DNA of 64,000 bases from Trochalopteron elliotii (GCA_024734555.1 JANPWX010020150.1:124001-188000); one strand, 5' to 3'; counted from the stretch's first letter, positions 1-14,200 are shown. A program made the numbers and translations. Notes: a model not told the origin generated them from the sequence alone.

Positions 1-982
1 AAATGTTCCTTGTTACCTGGATGAAAACTTCACATTTTCTGAGCTTGTTTTGTTTCTCTACAGCCGAAAACATTATAAAGTACCTACTTTTATAACCAAA
101 TTTATACAAAAGCTTCAAGCAGCATGGAGACAACCATGTCCTAAGAAATATATCCAAACACAATACATCTATCATGTCCTAGCTGCTTTCATAAGCTTTC
201 TTGCTGCAGTGAATCAGTCATCCCCAGTACTACTGTGCAGTAGTAATATGTTAGGCCCATTTGTGGTGGTGCATTCCCCCCATCCCCTTGGACTACTCTA
301 TGATCTCCCCAGGAATTTTCATTAGACACTGACCTTGATTAATGGCTCCTGGGCAGTTAAGCTCCTTTTTAGCTTACCAGAAACAGTCTGTTCCTAGGAA
401 CTTCTCCCTAACAAAGTGCTGTTTTCTAATGGACAGCCTTGGAACATTATTTTTGTCTAAATCATAGCCCAAGAGGAACAATACTATTGTTACTGCACCT
501 TTTGATGAAAATTCAACTAACAACTGACCCAGAGTGCAGCCAGAACAGAGAATGTCAGAAGGCTAAAGCCAAGTATCTCACAAGCCTATAGGCAGCTATA
601 TTAAGTGAGGGTCTTTGAGTTCTCCAAGGCCACAGCAGGCTGCACCAGCACCTCCCTCTAAGTGGGACACCTCTTGAAGCTCAACAGTACTTGGAGAACA
701 ATCACCAAAAGCTGTTGACAGGGCCTGGGCTGATACACTCAACTCTCAAAGCTTAACCCTCCACATGTTGACAAGTACAAAGCCATCTGACATATTTTAC
801 CAAACCTGAAGAGAATTTTTAACCCTTTTATATACATCTTTATGTCTATGTGTGTCCATGTGTGAATTGACTTAAATACACTACAGCAAGCGTAGTATGA
901 ATGTTGCCATCTCTTAATTTTTCAACTAAGTTACCACTGAGCTTATAGAAAACCTTACTGAATCATTTTGTAAATGTTAAGT
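1..982. other. RCL1 downstream intron, nothing recognised
   Basis: AT-rich sequence lying 3' of the last RCL1 exon visible here (8048). I see no exon resembling the remaining C-terminal RCL1 coding sequence and no recognisable repeat until the CR1 at 983. It is presumably part of a large RCL1 intron, because the C-terminal ~84 codons of the gene are still missing; this is inference from gene structure. Confidence 0.45.
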
Positions 983-3730
983 CACAGAATCACAGAACAG
1001 TTAAGATTGGAACGGATCACAGCAGGTCAGCTGGTCCAACCTCCCTGCTCAAGCAGGATCACCCCAGAGTACATGGCACAGGATTGCACCCATACAGTTC
1101 TCGAATATCTCCAGTGAGTGAGACTCCAGAACCTCTCTGGGCAACCTGTTCAAGCGTGCAATCACTTGCACTGTAAAGGATATATAAAAATATCTTCCTT
1201 ATATTCAGGTGGAACTTCCTGTGCATCAGTTTCTGTCTGTTGCCTCTTGCCCTATTGCCTGGCACCACCAAGAAGAACTTGGATCCATCTTCCTGGCACC
1301 CTCCCTTCAGATATATTGATAAGGTCCCCTCTCAGTCATCTCTTCTCAATACCAAGCAGGTGCAGCTCTCTTGGCCTTTCCTTGTTAGAGATGCTCCCGT
1401 CCTTTAATCATCTTTTTCATCTCCTCTGGCCTTGCTCCAAGAGCACCTTGTCTCTCTTGTCCTGAGAACTGGACATAGCACTCCATATATGGTTTCACCA
1501 AGGCTGAGTAGAGGGGCAGGATCACCTCCCTCAACCTGCTGTCAGTGCTCTTCCCAATGCACCCCAGGATATCATTGGCCTTCTTGACCACCAGGACACA
1601 CTGCTGGCTCATGGACAGATTGATGCCCACCACGATATACAGAGCTATTCCCCAGTGGGTCAGTTCCCAGCCTCTGCTAGAGCCCAGGGTTATTCTTCCC
1701 CATGTGCAGGACACTGCATCTGCCTTTGCTGAGTTTCAGGAGGTTCTTCTCTGCCCATCTCTCCAACCTGTTGAGGTCCCTCTGAAGGGCTGCACAGCCC
1801 CCTGGGGTATCAGCCACTGCTCCCGGTTTTGTGTCATGAGTGAACTCACTGACAAGACATTTGTGCGCTTGTTCAAGTTATTGGTGGAGAAGTTAAACAA
1901 TACTGGACCAGTATTTAACCTTCGGGGACAGCAGTAGTGACAGGCCTCCAGCCAGGCCCTGTGTTACTGATAACATCCCCCTGGGATCTCCCATTCAGCC
2001 AGTCCTTAATCCACCTCCATGTCTACTCATCTAATCCACACATCCTGAGTTAGCCTGTGAGGATGAGACAGTGAGAGACAGTGTTAAAAGCCTTGCTGAA
2101 GTCAAGGTATACAATATCCACTGCTTTCCCCTCATCATCCATTTAGTTGTTACATTATAGAAGGGAAGCAGGTCAGTCAAGTAGGATTTAACTTTAACGA
2201 ATCCATGCTGACTACTCTTGTTCACTTTCTTGTCCTCCATGTGGATAGAAATGGCCTCCAGAATGACCTTTCCAAGGATTGAGCTGAGGCTGACTGGCTG
2301 GTAGTTTTTTGGGTCATCCTCCTTGCCCTTTTTCAAGACTGGAGTGACATTTGCTTTCTTCCAGTCCTCAGGCACTTCTCCTGATCACCATAGCATTTCA
2401 AAGATAGTTGTAAATTGCCCACCTTGGTATGTGTCAGCTCTCTTGGCACTTGTGGGTGCATCCCATCAGGGCCCATGGACTTGTGGATGCCAGGTTTGCC
2501 TGACTCCAGCTCAGTCCTCCTTGAGCAAGGGAAAGTCTTCCTTCAACCCTCCCTTCTCCCTAGTCTCCTGGGTCAGAGGTCCCTGAGGGCTGGTCTTGCC
2601 AATGATGATGATGCCAAGGCAGTATTCACTAACTCTGCCTCCTCTGTGTCTTCTGTTAACAGAGTGCCACTTCCCTTTAGTATCAGGCCCATATTATCCT
2701 TTTTTGCTATTGATGTATTTGAAAAAGCCTTTCTTGTTGTCCCTGACATTCTTTACCAGAATGTGTTTGCCATTCTTTACTTGGCTTTCCTTGTCTCTTT
2801 TCTACATACTCTGACAATCTCTCTATATTCATTCCAAGTGACCCTGCTTCCAGTTTCTGTGTATTTTCTGCTTACCCTTAATGCGTTATCAGGAGGAGTT
2901 CTTTATCCATCAGATCTCTTCCCCTTTACTCAATTTCTTGCACATTAGGAAGCATTGTTCTTGACCTGGAGGAAGTGATCCTTGAATACCAACCAACTCT
3001 CTTGGACCCCTCAGGTCTCTCAGACCCTGTGGGACTTGTTCCCACAACATTCTCCATGAAGATCTCCCTGTAGAAGCTAAAGTTAGTGCTCTGTGGTTGT
3101 AAACTTACTTCCTGCCCTGCTTTCTCCGCATCCAGTACTGAATTCCACACTCTCATGGTCCTCAGCAAGGCTTTCCCTGTTTGCTAGTATCAGTTGAGCA
3201 GCGCACCATATTCCCTGTGGGATCCTCCACTACCTGTATCAGGAAATTGGCATCTGTGCTTTCCAGGAACCTCCTGAGCTGTTTGTGTTTCACAGTGCTG
3301 GTTCTGCAGCAGATGTCAGGGTAGTTAAAGTCCCTCAAAAGAACCAGGGCCTGTGACTTTGAGGCTGCTTCATGCTGCCTGCAAATGGCCTCATTCGCTT
3401 CCTCCTCCTGATGAGGCAACAAACATCCACAACAGTGTCACCCTTACTAAGTCTGCCCTTTTATCCTGACTCATAAGCTCATCATCCACACCAAGACAGA
3501 GCTCAATATGTTCCAGGTGTTGCCTCACACAGAGGACAATTCCGCCACCTTGCCTTCCTGGTCTGTCTCTCCTGAACAGGGTGTAGGCCTTTATGCCAAC
3601 ATTCCAGTCGCATCAACTACCCCACCATGTCTCTGTCACCACAATAAGATCAAAGCCCTGTGACTGCATGCAGATCTCTAGCTCATCTTGTTTGCTCCCC
3701 ATACTGTGTGCACTGGTGCACATGCACTTC
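983..3730 (-). mobile_element. CR1 non-LTR retrotransposon, nearly full-length ORF2, degenerate
   Basis: Minus-strand CR1. The 3' end is at the low coordinate, marked by the typical inverted tail with repeated CACAGAATCACAG at 983. Minus-strand translation gives an apurinic-endonuclease fragment (motif RDFNYPDIC near 3308-3338), then a reverse transcriptase fragment at 2031-2375 with the conserved W-K-x-A-N-V-T-P and P-V-S-L blocks, and further down the C-terminal motif LSMSQQC near 1590-1620. The 5' end reaches the start of ORF2 near 3730. Frames are broken by several stops and frameshifts, so it is a dead, old copy. It lies in an RCL1 intron in the same orientation as the host gene. Assignment to CR1 is by recognised motifs; the subfamily is not determined. 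Confidence 0.85.
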
Positions 3731-6700
3731 ATAGTAAAGTATTTGTTGTGTCAGCATTCCAGTGGTCAATGATTAAATGCTGCTACATTCTTTAGACAAA
3801 CTGTTGATCAAGACTGAGGCTGCACTTTGCAAGGGGTCCACTTTTGTGACTCAAAGGACTTCCCTTACCCCTCTTGCAGTCTTATCCTTTTCCATCCTTA
3901 CCCTTTTTGCATTCCTGTTCTTTGCATACATCATTGTAGATTCCTTCTAATTCAAATTTTTCTTTGTGTGCTTCATCTATGTAATAAGCAATAGTGAACA
4001 TTGCCATCAAACTTTGTTGCATGTCAACAAATTTATACAAAATCTTGCTTTTGACGATACTTTTGTCAGGGATTTAAGTGATCTAAACCACTCATTTGCA
4101 ACACCATTCCTACAAAGGCAGTTCCCAGACAGTGATATTAAGTGATTGCTCGTAATCCAATGGCTGAACAGTAATTTCTGCCAACTGAAGGACTTAACAC
4201 TCCCAAGGAGGCCAAGTTTTTTCTATCAATCCACCTGCCACTTACTCAAGAGTCAAAAATTAAAAACAACCCTCCCAAAAGAAATGGGATGGGCAAAGTC
4301 AGAGCCAAGGTACGTTTGTTCCAAAATAGCTGGCATTCATTACCAATGTAGAATGCAGCTTCTAGACTGTTTTAATTCAGTCTATGGCAGTTTCTCCATT
4401 GTTTACACTGACTACAGAGCTAGATCCAGCTAGTTGTGACAATTAGACACAGATCACTTAAAATCTGATTAATTTTTAAATGTTATACAAATACTACAGC
4501 TGACATGTACATACAAATATCACAACACTGCACACTGGACAACAGTGTTTCAAAAAGATTTATTCTTCTGAGCTTGAGCCCAATTTTAATTGAGTGTTAG
4601 TTATATTTTGGCCTACACACAATTTCATCCTTTACCTGTGTGGTACATATTTGCAGCACTCAGTAATTTGTTATGCAAAGGGTAACAAATTATTGCAGAG
4701 GGTTTGTATTTTGTTTTTTGGGGTTTGGGTTTTTTTCCAGAAGAATGAAGCAAAGCCTTACCACACTGAAGTAAGACCACTTTGAAAATTAAGTCACCAA
4801 TGAAATCCTTCACTCATTTTATCCCTAGTTCAATGAAACAAACAGCTTTAGCCCTCCTGCTACTTCAAGGTCCCCTAGCAACTCAGCCTTTCTTCATTAA
4901 AGAATTCAGCCTTAAATAGGTACACATACTCCCCTATTTTCAATGATTACAAAGAATATAAAAATTAAATCCTTTTCCAGTTCTTTCAGGCCTTTCCGTT
5001 CTGCCAATTACTCTCTACATAAAGCTCCCATAAACAATGGCTTTCAAAGACGAGTTAAAATCCTTACTGGCCTTCTATAATTAAGCTTCAGAAAGAGATG
5101 CATATGGATTTGTAATGACAATGCTAGTCAGTCACTCCACTGACCCCTCTTGCAGAGCTACTGCAATTAAGGCACTGTGCCACTTATTATTAGTCAATTA
5201 GCTCTGACATCTTTCCATCAACAAATGAGCATCAAAAAAGCTCTGCTGATTCCAAGAATCATGCAACCTATTTAATATCTTTTTGAAGGCTTAGTAAAAG
5301 AACATTTAGCAAGACTCAAATCCTTATATTTCCTAGGTGGTAAAGTTTCCACAATAGCAAGCAGTCTACAATATGTGCCTGGATCCCTTTCGACAGTAAC
5401 TCCAACTCCAGCAGATTTGTGGATGATCCCAACACCTAAAGCCCTTTTACAGAGAATTGTCTCCAGTGCTCTCAGGGTGTCTTTGTCTGGTCAATACTCC
5501 CTGGCTCCCACAGCATAGTACCTACTGGCAAAAACACAGATGGTGAAATAATCTCATAAAGAGAAAATCTAAAAACCGGAAAAAGAAATTTGCCCTTGAG
5601 CCCTGTATTCAACAAGCAGGTGGTGTAAAAAGACGTGGGACTTAAAGATTGCCTATTCAGAGCAATTGATTCTTGCTTTTTCAGGTTTTTAGTGTCACTA
5701 CACATCTTACCTAGGTAAAGAAACATAAAAAAATAGTATATTAAACCTAAACAAACTGTGTGCTTTGCAACATGTTTTTATATCCTCTCTGGGTTCAACA
5801 CTAAATCAAACTGACATAACAAAAAAACCCCAAAAGACCAAACAAAAAACTCCAACCCAAACAAAAAATACAAATGTGTCCAGAAACCAAACATCCTAAA
5901 AAAGCCCATCCCAAAACAAAAAGCAAACTAACCCTCAAAAAATACAAAAGAAAGAAAATGAGAAAGAAACTTTATCTTTCAAAATTCAGGCCAGCACCGT
6001 AGGCCCATGTGTGTGATACGTATATTTAAGTATATATTCTGAAAACTACATAACAAAACCCACCATATTGCTCCTGATGGAGGGAGAGGGGAATTCACTA
6101 AAAAATGAGTAAGTGCTGCAGTGAGAAAGTAGCACGATAGTGAAAAAGGCTAGCAAACTAGAACTTTTCCACAGTGAGCTGCTGTAGTGAAGGACAAATA
6201 GTCTGTACACTGCTCAGCATTTTTCAGCCACTCTTGGACAGAAGTCACCCACACATAATGTAATCTTCCAGGAGCACCAGCACTACCATAGCAAGCCACA
6301 GCTAACAGCCTCACTCAGAATCTGATCTTCAAAGACACTGAAACCTGACAGCCTATTACTTTATGATTCAAAGACTTGTCCGACCCTGCTTCCTCCTCAA
6401 ACTTTTTTTTCCTGTTGTCTTAAGATCCTCACTATCCTTTGCAGAATTTGACTCATCATATTCAAATGGCTGCCATACACTAAAGCAGAAAGTTACTTGC
6501 TTTAGGCCTTTCCAGCCCTCTTAATTTCATAAGTTCTCTGACATCTGACTCTGTGAAAAACATAATATCTGGACAAATTCCCTCACTAGTTTTAATCTGT
6601 CAAGTGCTGAATGGCTTCCAAAAGAAAAAAAACCCAACCTATTGCTGCTGATAAAACTATGTGGAAACTGGATTTTTGATGTCTCTGGACATCTGACTAC

Positions 6701-8047
6701 CTAAAGATGTTTTCCAAGACATTTACACAAACAAATGCATCAAAAGATTTTTACAGTTCACGACTGAAATAAAAATAACTACATAATTGCAGAAATAGAT
6801 GTTTCAGTCACTAGATGTGACTACATTCCCCACACATGCTGAACATTCAAATAGAAGGGGTCTAGATTGTACCCAGCAATCGAGGAAGAACATTTTGGTG
6901 GTGGCATTTCTGTGAGACAAGAAACCTGGGCTAGAAAAGTCCTTCAGCAACATGGTTTATACACTGAATAAACAAAGACAAAATATTAATGGAAGACTGA
7001 AAAAGCTGACCAACTGGTAATTCAAACAGGTGAAAGATTTGCAACAGGGAAAAGGGAAAAATCACATGGACACACAATAACAATCTAACACAGGTATGGA
7101 TGTGATTTATGAGGCTGAGGGGCTTTTTTATATTTAACTACATTCCCTAGTACAGAATCTAAATAATGACTATTTTAACACTTTGCAAAGTCACACAGGT
7201 TATTACATTTCAGAGTAACTACTTGCTCTTTTAAATAATGAGCAAAATTTGTAGATTACTGCCTCCTAAAGGCCAAAAGTGTTTTATCAATACTAAAATG
7301 TAGTTATTTAAACATTTGTGGAGATATAAAACAAAGCAGCTGGAAGGTCCTTTATTAAATCAGAAACTCATCAGGGTGCTATTTGCCAAATTATTTGTAA
7401 CACTGACAGCTGCTCATCCACTAAAATTCTTGCCACAAATGAAAATCATTTTAATAAAGAAAAATACCTATGCTGAAGAAAACTGCAATGTACTTAGGAT
7501 ACTTAAGTAAATACCATCCTAGCTTCCTTACAACAACCCATTAAGACAATTCTTCATACAACCAACAATTCTCAGCACATTTGACTTTGTCATCAGCATC
7601 ACAAAGTGGTCAACATGCAGCCTTGCTGGGTTTATTTCCCCTTCTGCTCCCTCCCTCCTATGTTTTTCCACTCATAATGTCCCATTCTAACCACTAGTTT
7701 AGAAGCACTGATTATATTACCCATCCATATTACTTAAAAAAGTAACAGCCCATGTGAAACTAACTGAATTCTGTTGCAAACAGAAAGCAACAGAAGAATT
7801 TTCCACTCCCGTGATTCATAATAACACATACCAGACATTGGAAAAAGCATGCCCCAGTAAGTCATTACACTGCTAAAGGAACCATGCAAAACCACTCTTT
7901 ACCTGGATGAAAACGACACTGGCAGCACCAGACCAATCTGTTTGGATCTGAGCCTGTCTGTGGGTGCCACCAAACCACCTTTACCTATTTTATCACCTCC
8001 CTCCTTTACACCTGTACACACATATACAAAACATATTGGCCACTTAC
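3731..8047. other. RCL1 intron sequence without recognised features
   Basis: About 4.3 kb of AT-rich intron between the CR1 and the donor of the last visible RCL1 exon. It contains only short low-complexity A-rich stretches (for example around 5820-5960). No exon matching the RCL1 C-terminus and no miR-101 mature sequence was found here on the minus strand. Confidence 0.5.
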
Positions 8048-8204
8048 TCTATAGATCTCCTCAAGCAGCAGCTTAGCACAGTTCCGGCCCAGTTCCTCAG
8101 GAAGCACAGCTGCTCCCTGGCCCTGAGGATTTGAGGCTAGCTCAGCACTGAGAATAGTGCCATTGATGGTTTCTGCAGTAAGGCACATGCCAAAACCTGG
8201 TGAT
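8048..8204 (-). CDS. RCL1: RCL1 coding exon 7
   Basis: 157 bp, acceptor TTTCAG just upstream of 8204 and donor GTAAGT at 8047. It starts with the last base of a split Lys codon and ends on a complete Arg codon of the EEIYR segment. It encodes the SPGFG start and the ELASNPQGQGAAVLPEELG block, near identical to human residues 237-289. It is the last RCL1 exon in this window. Confidence 0.95.
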
Positions 8205-11200
8205 CTGAAAGAAAGGGAAAAAGTGCATTTGATTTATGGACAAATTGGAGTAATGAGCCAAGAACTTCAAGTCATAAACAGCTCCTCCTATAGGATGACA
8301 AACGTCCTGTTTGATACAATAGATTGACACTGGAGAAAGAAAATTAACAACAGTATTTAAAAGTCAAACCCAGTACCACTTGCCATAAAATCCTCTATTC
8401 TGGCTTTTCCTGAGCCAAACTCTTTAAACAGGAAAAATGAAAAAGAAAATAAAAAGCCATACAAAACTCAGAAGTGTTTGGTGGGTTTTTTTAATAGAAG
8501 AGGGTACCTTTCACATTTATTTAACTTGTGTTTGATAAACATTTCAAAGATATCTGGTGCTTCTTCTCTGCAACACTCAAAACCAAAACTACCCTTCTTT
8601 GAGTCTTCAGTTCTTTCCCCTGGAAGCCGCAATATTTAGCAAGATTAGACTAATTAGTTAGTATCAAGGATACTGCTATCATACTGGATTCATACTTAAG
8701 ATGAATGTCACAACACAGTAGCGTCAGAAACCCAGACAGCCAAGTTGAAACTGATTCAGTTCCTCTTCCATGCTATTGTGTATCCCTCTGCATGAGCTAC
8801 ATGTAGTAAAAATAATGTTGCTGTTTCAAATCATTTGACTTTTTAAATTTCATAAACAGATGAGAAACATAATTGAGACGCCAACACCACACAGCTCCTA
8901 GAAAAAGTTTTGGAATTCTGATCCTGTAAACAGTCTGGAGCCATTAAAGTTACAAATCTGGTATATTAAATATGATGAAGGATTAGAAAAGGCAAAAATT
9001 ACAAAAAAATTATTCAACAATTTCTAGGTTCATAAACTTTGGAATCTAACAAATTTTAAGGAAATATTTCAAAAAGCAGAAACAGAGAAAGAAAACATGC
9101 ATGCCTGCATTCAAGCATACAGACAAAAGACAAACGAGTTATCCAGAATCTTTCAACCTCAAGGAAGAGTGACAAGAGGACAATAGAGATTACAGATACC
9201 AGCAAAATTGTCTGAATTGCATCCACCACTTCTTTGTTCTGCTGGCAAACAAAATCTGTGAAAGTACAGTAAGTTTATTTTCCAGCCCTTGCTAGTCAGA
9301 GGACAGTCCTTCAGCCATTCAGCAGAAGTCAACCCATACTGCTTTAACACTTCCTTAAAACACCTTGGGGCCATCCTTAATATTACTATTTCCATTAGAA
9401 GGTGTACAGTCAACTTTGAATCTTGATTTCCTGAACATACCATGACACCTTTGATCTTAACCTCTCTTCAAAGCAACGGACTTAAAAATGAAGAAAGCTC
9501 AAATTGCCTTTAGTGGCAGTAATGATGTTTAATGTTGATGCATTCCTTGTTTAAGAAAACACACTTCTATCCCTCTTATGTAAGTGAAACAAATGTATGT
9601 AGTGATTCACCCTTTCTTTCTTTGTGAGAAATATTTATTTCAAATCAACAAAATAGAAGATTGTGATCTAAAACTCAGTTAAATTTGATCAGGACACCCT
9701 AGCAGATGAACAAATGCAGAATTACATCTCTGTTTCCTGTAAATTCTGGATACTCACTTTCCAGAGTTGACCCCCTTCATATGATCTGTGTAGATATAGA
9801 TGTCTGGGAGGAATTTATTCAGGATGCTCCTTGCAGATTCCACCATTCTGTTTGCCATCTGTGGTGACACTCGGACAGAGTATCTACATTTCTGAGCTAA
9901 GAAATCCATTGTGGTCACAAGAAAAATTGAAAGCAGAGACTGACAAAAGTGAAGAGGCCTCACCCAGTGGATTATTTCAGAAAACGTGTGCCTTATACAT
10001 CTATTTATGGGCTTTTGTCCATGTTCCCGTCCCTAGAGAACCATATGCACCTAAGTGCTTTCTACAGTTTTTTCACTGATATTCCTTGAAGTGAAGTACA
10101 CAGAGCATGTGCTGAAGAATAGATTTTGACTAGGTAAACATGTATCTTGAAAATGCCCTTCATCAAATTTAAATTGCTATTCTGTCATCTTGTACTTTCC
10201 TATGATGGAGGAAGTCCCATGTGCTATGTTCTTCATGTTTTATTAAAATACGATCCTGAGTGAAATTTCTGTGAATTAGCAGCAAAAATATCCTGCCTTT
10301 CTGTTTCTGTCAAGGAGAAATTGGGGAGATGAATAAGAAATTAAAGACAAATGTTCCAACAACAACAACAAAAAAATTAAAAGGCTCTAGAAAAGAAGGC
10401 TCCAAGAGAAATACTTTTATTTCCAACTATTTTGCAGTGTTCTGAGGCTATCAAATTCACTGGTTCTCTAGTCACTCAGCAATTGAAGGTTCCAGGAAAG
10501 AAGAGCCTACCACCTTCAAACCCACTCCAACCCACTTCCTCAGAGTACATACAAGATGAATTGCCTTTCTGCTCTTGTACTCAGGTGCTGCTTCAGAGAA
10601 ACTCCCAACAGACCTTCAAATGTACAAGGCACATTACGCTTTGAATTCCAGCCCAACTATAATGCAGACTCAATGCTCTACACATTTAAGCATCCATCTG
10701 CCCATACATTCACACAGTAATGTAGAGAAATACACTCTCAAAACTCCCAGCTGGCAGGGAAGAATTTTCTTTTCTACAAACTTCTGTAGCATCTCTTGTG
10801 GAGCAGGCAAACCAAAAACTTTAGGATCTTAGGGGAAAATCATTAAAAAATAATCAGAAAACTGGATGTTCTGCACAGTTGATGCACTGAGTATTTTGGA
10901 TTATATAAAAGGTTGCTGTAATATGATCTCCACAGCTGTGAGGAAGAAAATTTAATCAGATGAATCTTGGAGGAACAAAAGTACACACAAAAAAACATAA
11001 GGACTTATCCTTACAGATGTTTTGTTTCTATGGCCTTGAAGGACCACTTAACAGCTAAACTAAAATGAGACTATCTCTAATCAAGCCTAAAGGCAAACTT
11101 GTATCCCTGAGAAAAGGCCCAGGAAAGCCTACAGCAAGGTAGAAGTACAGAATTCAATCAGATACACCAACCAAAACCAGTTAAAGTGGTCAAGAATGGT

Positions 11201-14200
11201 GCTGCATGTTAATGTCGATTTAGAACAACAGCAGTAAAGTCATGATCATTGCTTCCTCCTCCACACAGCAACATATAGAACTATTTACTACAGAGCAGAA
11301 TGGAGGCATAAAATTACTTTCTCCACCAATATACCACAGCAGCTATCATCAAAAGCACAATGAGCTGCCTCCTTTCTGTTCTGCAGCACATGCATTCAGT
11401 AAAACTGCTCTTGCTTGGCACCACTGCACTTACCTAAATGCTGAAATTGGACAAGGTAGTAAAAACATCCAGTTCTCACACACAGTTGTGACAGTATGCC
11501 ATAAAGTAAAAGAAGAAACGGGCTGCAAATCTACACCTCTGGCAGAAAACGTGACCTCATTCCTGCTTTTCTTTTGAGTAATCAATGCCAAATCATGTGT
11601 TTGGGACTTCCATGCCCAACACATTTGGGACTCTCAAACACAAATTAAACTACATGTTGGCCACTGCTTAAGACAGTTTCATGTAAGGGATTTCTACCTT
11701 CTTCCTACAATGACAGCAGATTCATGACATATACCATACAAAGGCTGCAAGAGAAAAATAAAATCAAGAAGAAATAAACAATCCAAAACACTGACTAAAT
11801 TTGCAGTTGTTTGAAAAAGTAAGGAGTTCACAACAGTATTTTGTGCCCCTATCTCCATGTGGAATGAAACCTCCTCCACTTTCACATGCAAATGATGCCT
11901 TAAGTTTTAGTTTTCATGTTTGCAGATTCTGTGCTGCCTAGAGATGTAGTTCTGAGCCTCATATTAAATGGCAGTAAGCTCTCTTCACAGAGTAGGTAGA
12001 CAAAACAGATCCTTCTCCTGCGGAAAACCAAGGACACCTTTCAGGCCTGAAAGCATAAACAATGGTGGACTGAAAGGAGGAACAAGAAGGATGAGACCTC
12101 ACAATCTGAAGCTGTAATTGGACAATTAAACCCCAATATGCAAATGGACCAAAACTTATAAAAGTGTGAGACCTCGTGACCGGGATGCCTTTTTTTTTTA
12201 GGTTTTTTGTGACTATTCTTGGTCCAGCCAGGGCACAGCCTTTGTCGGGCTCGTCTCCTGCCCAGGCTGGATCCTGGAGCCCTTTCAATAAATACATACT
12301 TTATTCTCTAGCTCTGTCCAGTCTCTGTTTCAGGTCAGCCTTCCAAGGCATCACAATGGTACCACCAAAGGTGAAGAGCCCAAGTACCTTCTTTCAAAAC
12401 CCACCAAAAAGCTCAGTATGTACTGCAAGGTGTAAACTGAACCAAGATTTAAGTTCCCACCTAACTTCTGCTAAACTAATAACTGCCAAGATGTCACCTA
12501 TTTAACGTACAACTAAACTACATTGGTTACCACTGAATTTACACACAAAGTAAGATTTCTTTTAGTGCTCCTGGATTATGTGATGGAAGGCATTTTAAGC
12601 TTTTCTTGCTACTGAAAAGATTTTAAATAGTGCTGTTCAGTTTTGAATTTATTCACTTGCTTACAGAAGCTTTTTGAACAGCAATGTTTTGAACACAGGA
12701 GTTTTGAGACACAGCCCTGAAATCTAGTTGTATGACTCCTCTGTGTAATGTTTACCTGTGTTTCCCAGATACCTGCTCAGAAATGTGGATGCAGTTCTGT
12801 GACTTCCAAGTTAGGAGACTTTTTTTTAATAAGCAAACTCTTTTACAAGCAGAAAAACAGACAGACACAAAAAGGATACGCTGTTCCTCTGATGCGCTTG
12901 ATTTTTCCAGGGTCTGTGAACTGAACAGGCTGCAAGAACTTTCTCACTGGGCAAGCAAACAGTATCTCTCCTCCCCCTTTGGGAGGCATTCCTCTTCGGT
13001 TGATCTAGATCAAATAATGGAGGAAAAAGCTGGTTAGTAAATAGTACAAAGAATGCACCTATACACCACAAAATTACACTTTTACTTCACATAGAATAAA
13101 ATGCTTTAAGTAGGGGCATTATGTGAACACAAACAAGAAACCTACATCCTAAAGGCAGAAATGGATTTTGCATCAAAACTAAAAGCAGACATTGAATCCT
13201 TTATTCCTCTCAAGTAAAGTAAGGCATGGTATGTCAACAGGAAACAGCACAAAACCAAAGAAAAGCATTTTTTTACCACAACAGCCTTGACTTAAGACTT
13301 GTCTCTAGTAGCAGATATGCACCCTGCTGCTGAGGAGACTAGAACTATTTGATTTGAGCTCAGCTGATTAGAGCATGGTGCTGATAATGCCAAGGTCATG
13401 GCTTTGGCCTCCACATTGACCATTCACTTAAGAGCTGAACTTGATGATTCTTATAGGTCCCTTCCAACTCAGAATATTCTGTATGTGAGGGACTAGAATG
13501 AACTCATTCCCACTAACAGGTCTGTCTACCGGACCCAGTCCCACCATCCCAAGCCAAGGATGGAGCTGGGACATAGGCCAGTGAGTGTGTCTGGACTGGG
13601 AGCCCATAGCCAGACAGGGCAGGGCTGTGGTGAGCTGAAGGCCAGCCCTGCTTCAGGGTCACAGGAGCAGAGGCTGACAGTGCCAGGACAAAGACATGGG
13701 CATATGGGCTGTGGGCAGGGTAGGGACGAAGGGTAAGGCTTTGCAGAGCAAGGCACCAGCAGGCTCCAGCGGGGCAGCCAGACCCTACACACTTTTCCAA
13801 CCTAAAAGAAACCCGAACATTGTTTTATATCCAGATTTACTGGGCCTCTGAAGACTTCAGTCTTCAAGAAAAGCTTCTTTCCTCTATTTTCCAAACTGGA
13901 TACCCAAACACAGATCCAGCTCTCCTACTGGTGAAAAAGGTTAAAGATGCCAATTTCACTCCCTAGCCCCAAGCATGGGGCAGAATGAACAAGTAGAAAT
14001 AAAGACATAATAAGTGAACTGAAAAGCAACAAAAAGCAAAAAGCTTTCTCAGTCTTCTTTGAAGACTAAGAGAAGTCACTACTTTCTCCTCTCTCTCTAT
14101 CCCCTCTATCACTGTGTGACTCGTAGCCACAACTAATTATCTGTTAGAGACAGAAATCCACAGCAAGCACATCACCCTGTGAAGTACTGCAGGAACATAA

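Noticed and set aside
13362..13412. Possible tRNA-Ile gene
   Set aside because: Only the D-arm and anticodon arm are kept; the B box is degraded, there is no acceptor stem, and the sequence runs into a CR1 tail. It is a SINE.
13513..13800. Two overlapping minus-strand frames in a GC-rich intron patch
   Set aside because: No known protein, no splice or start context, and they lie inside an RCL1 intron.
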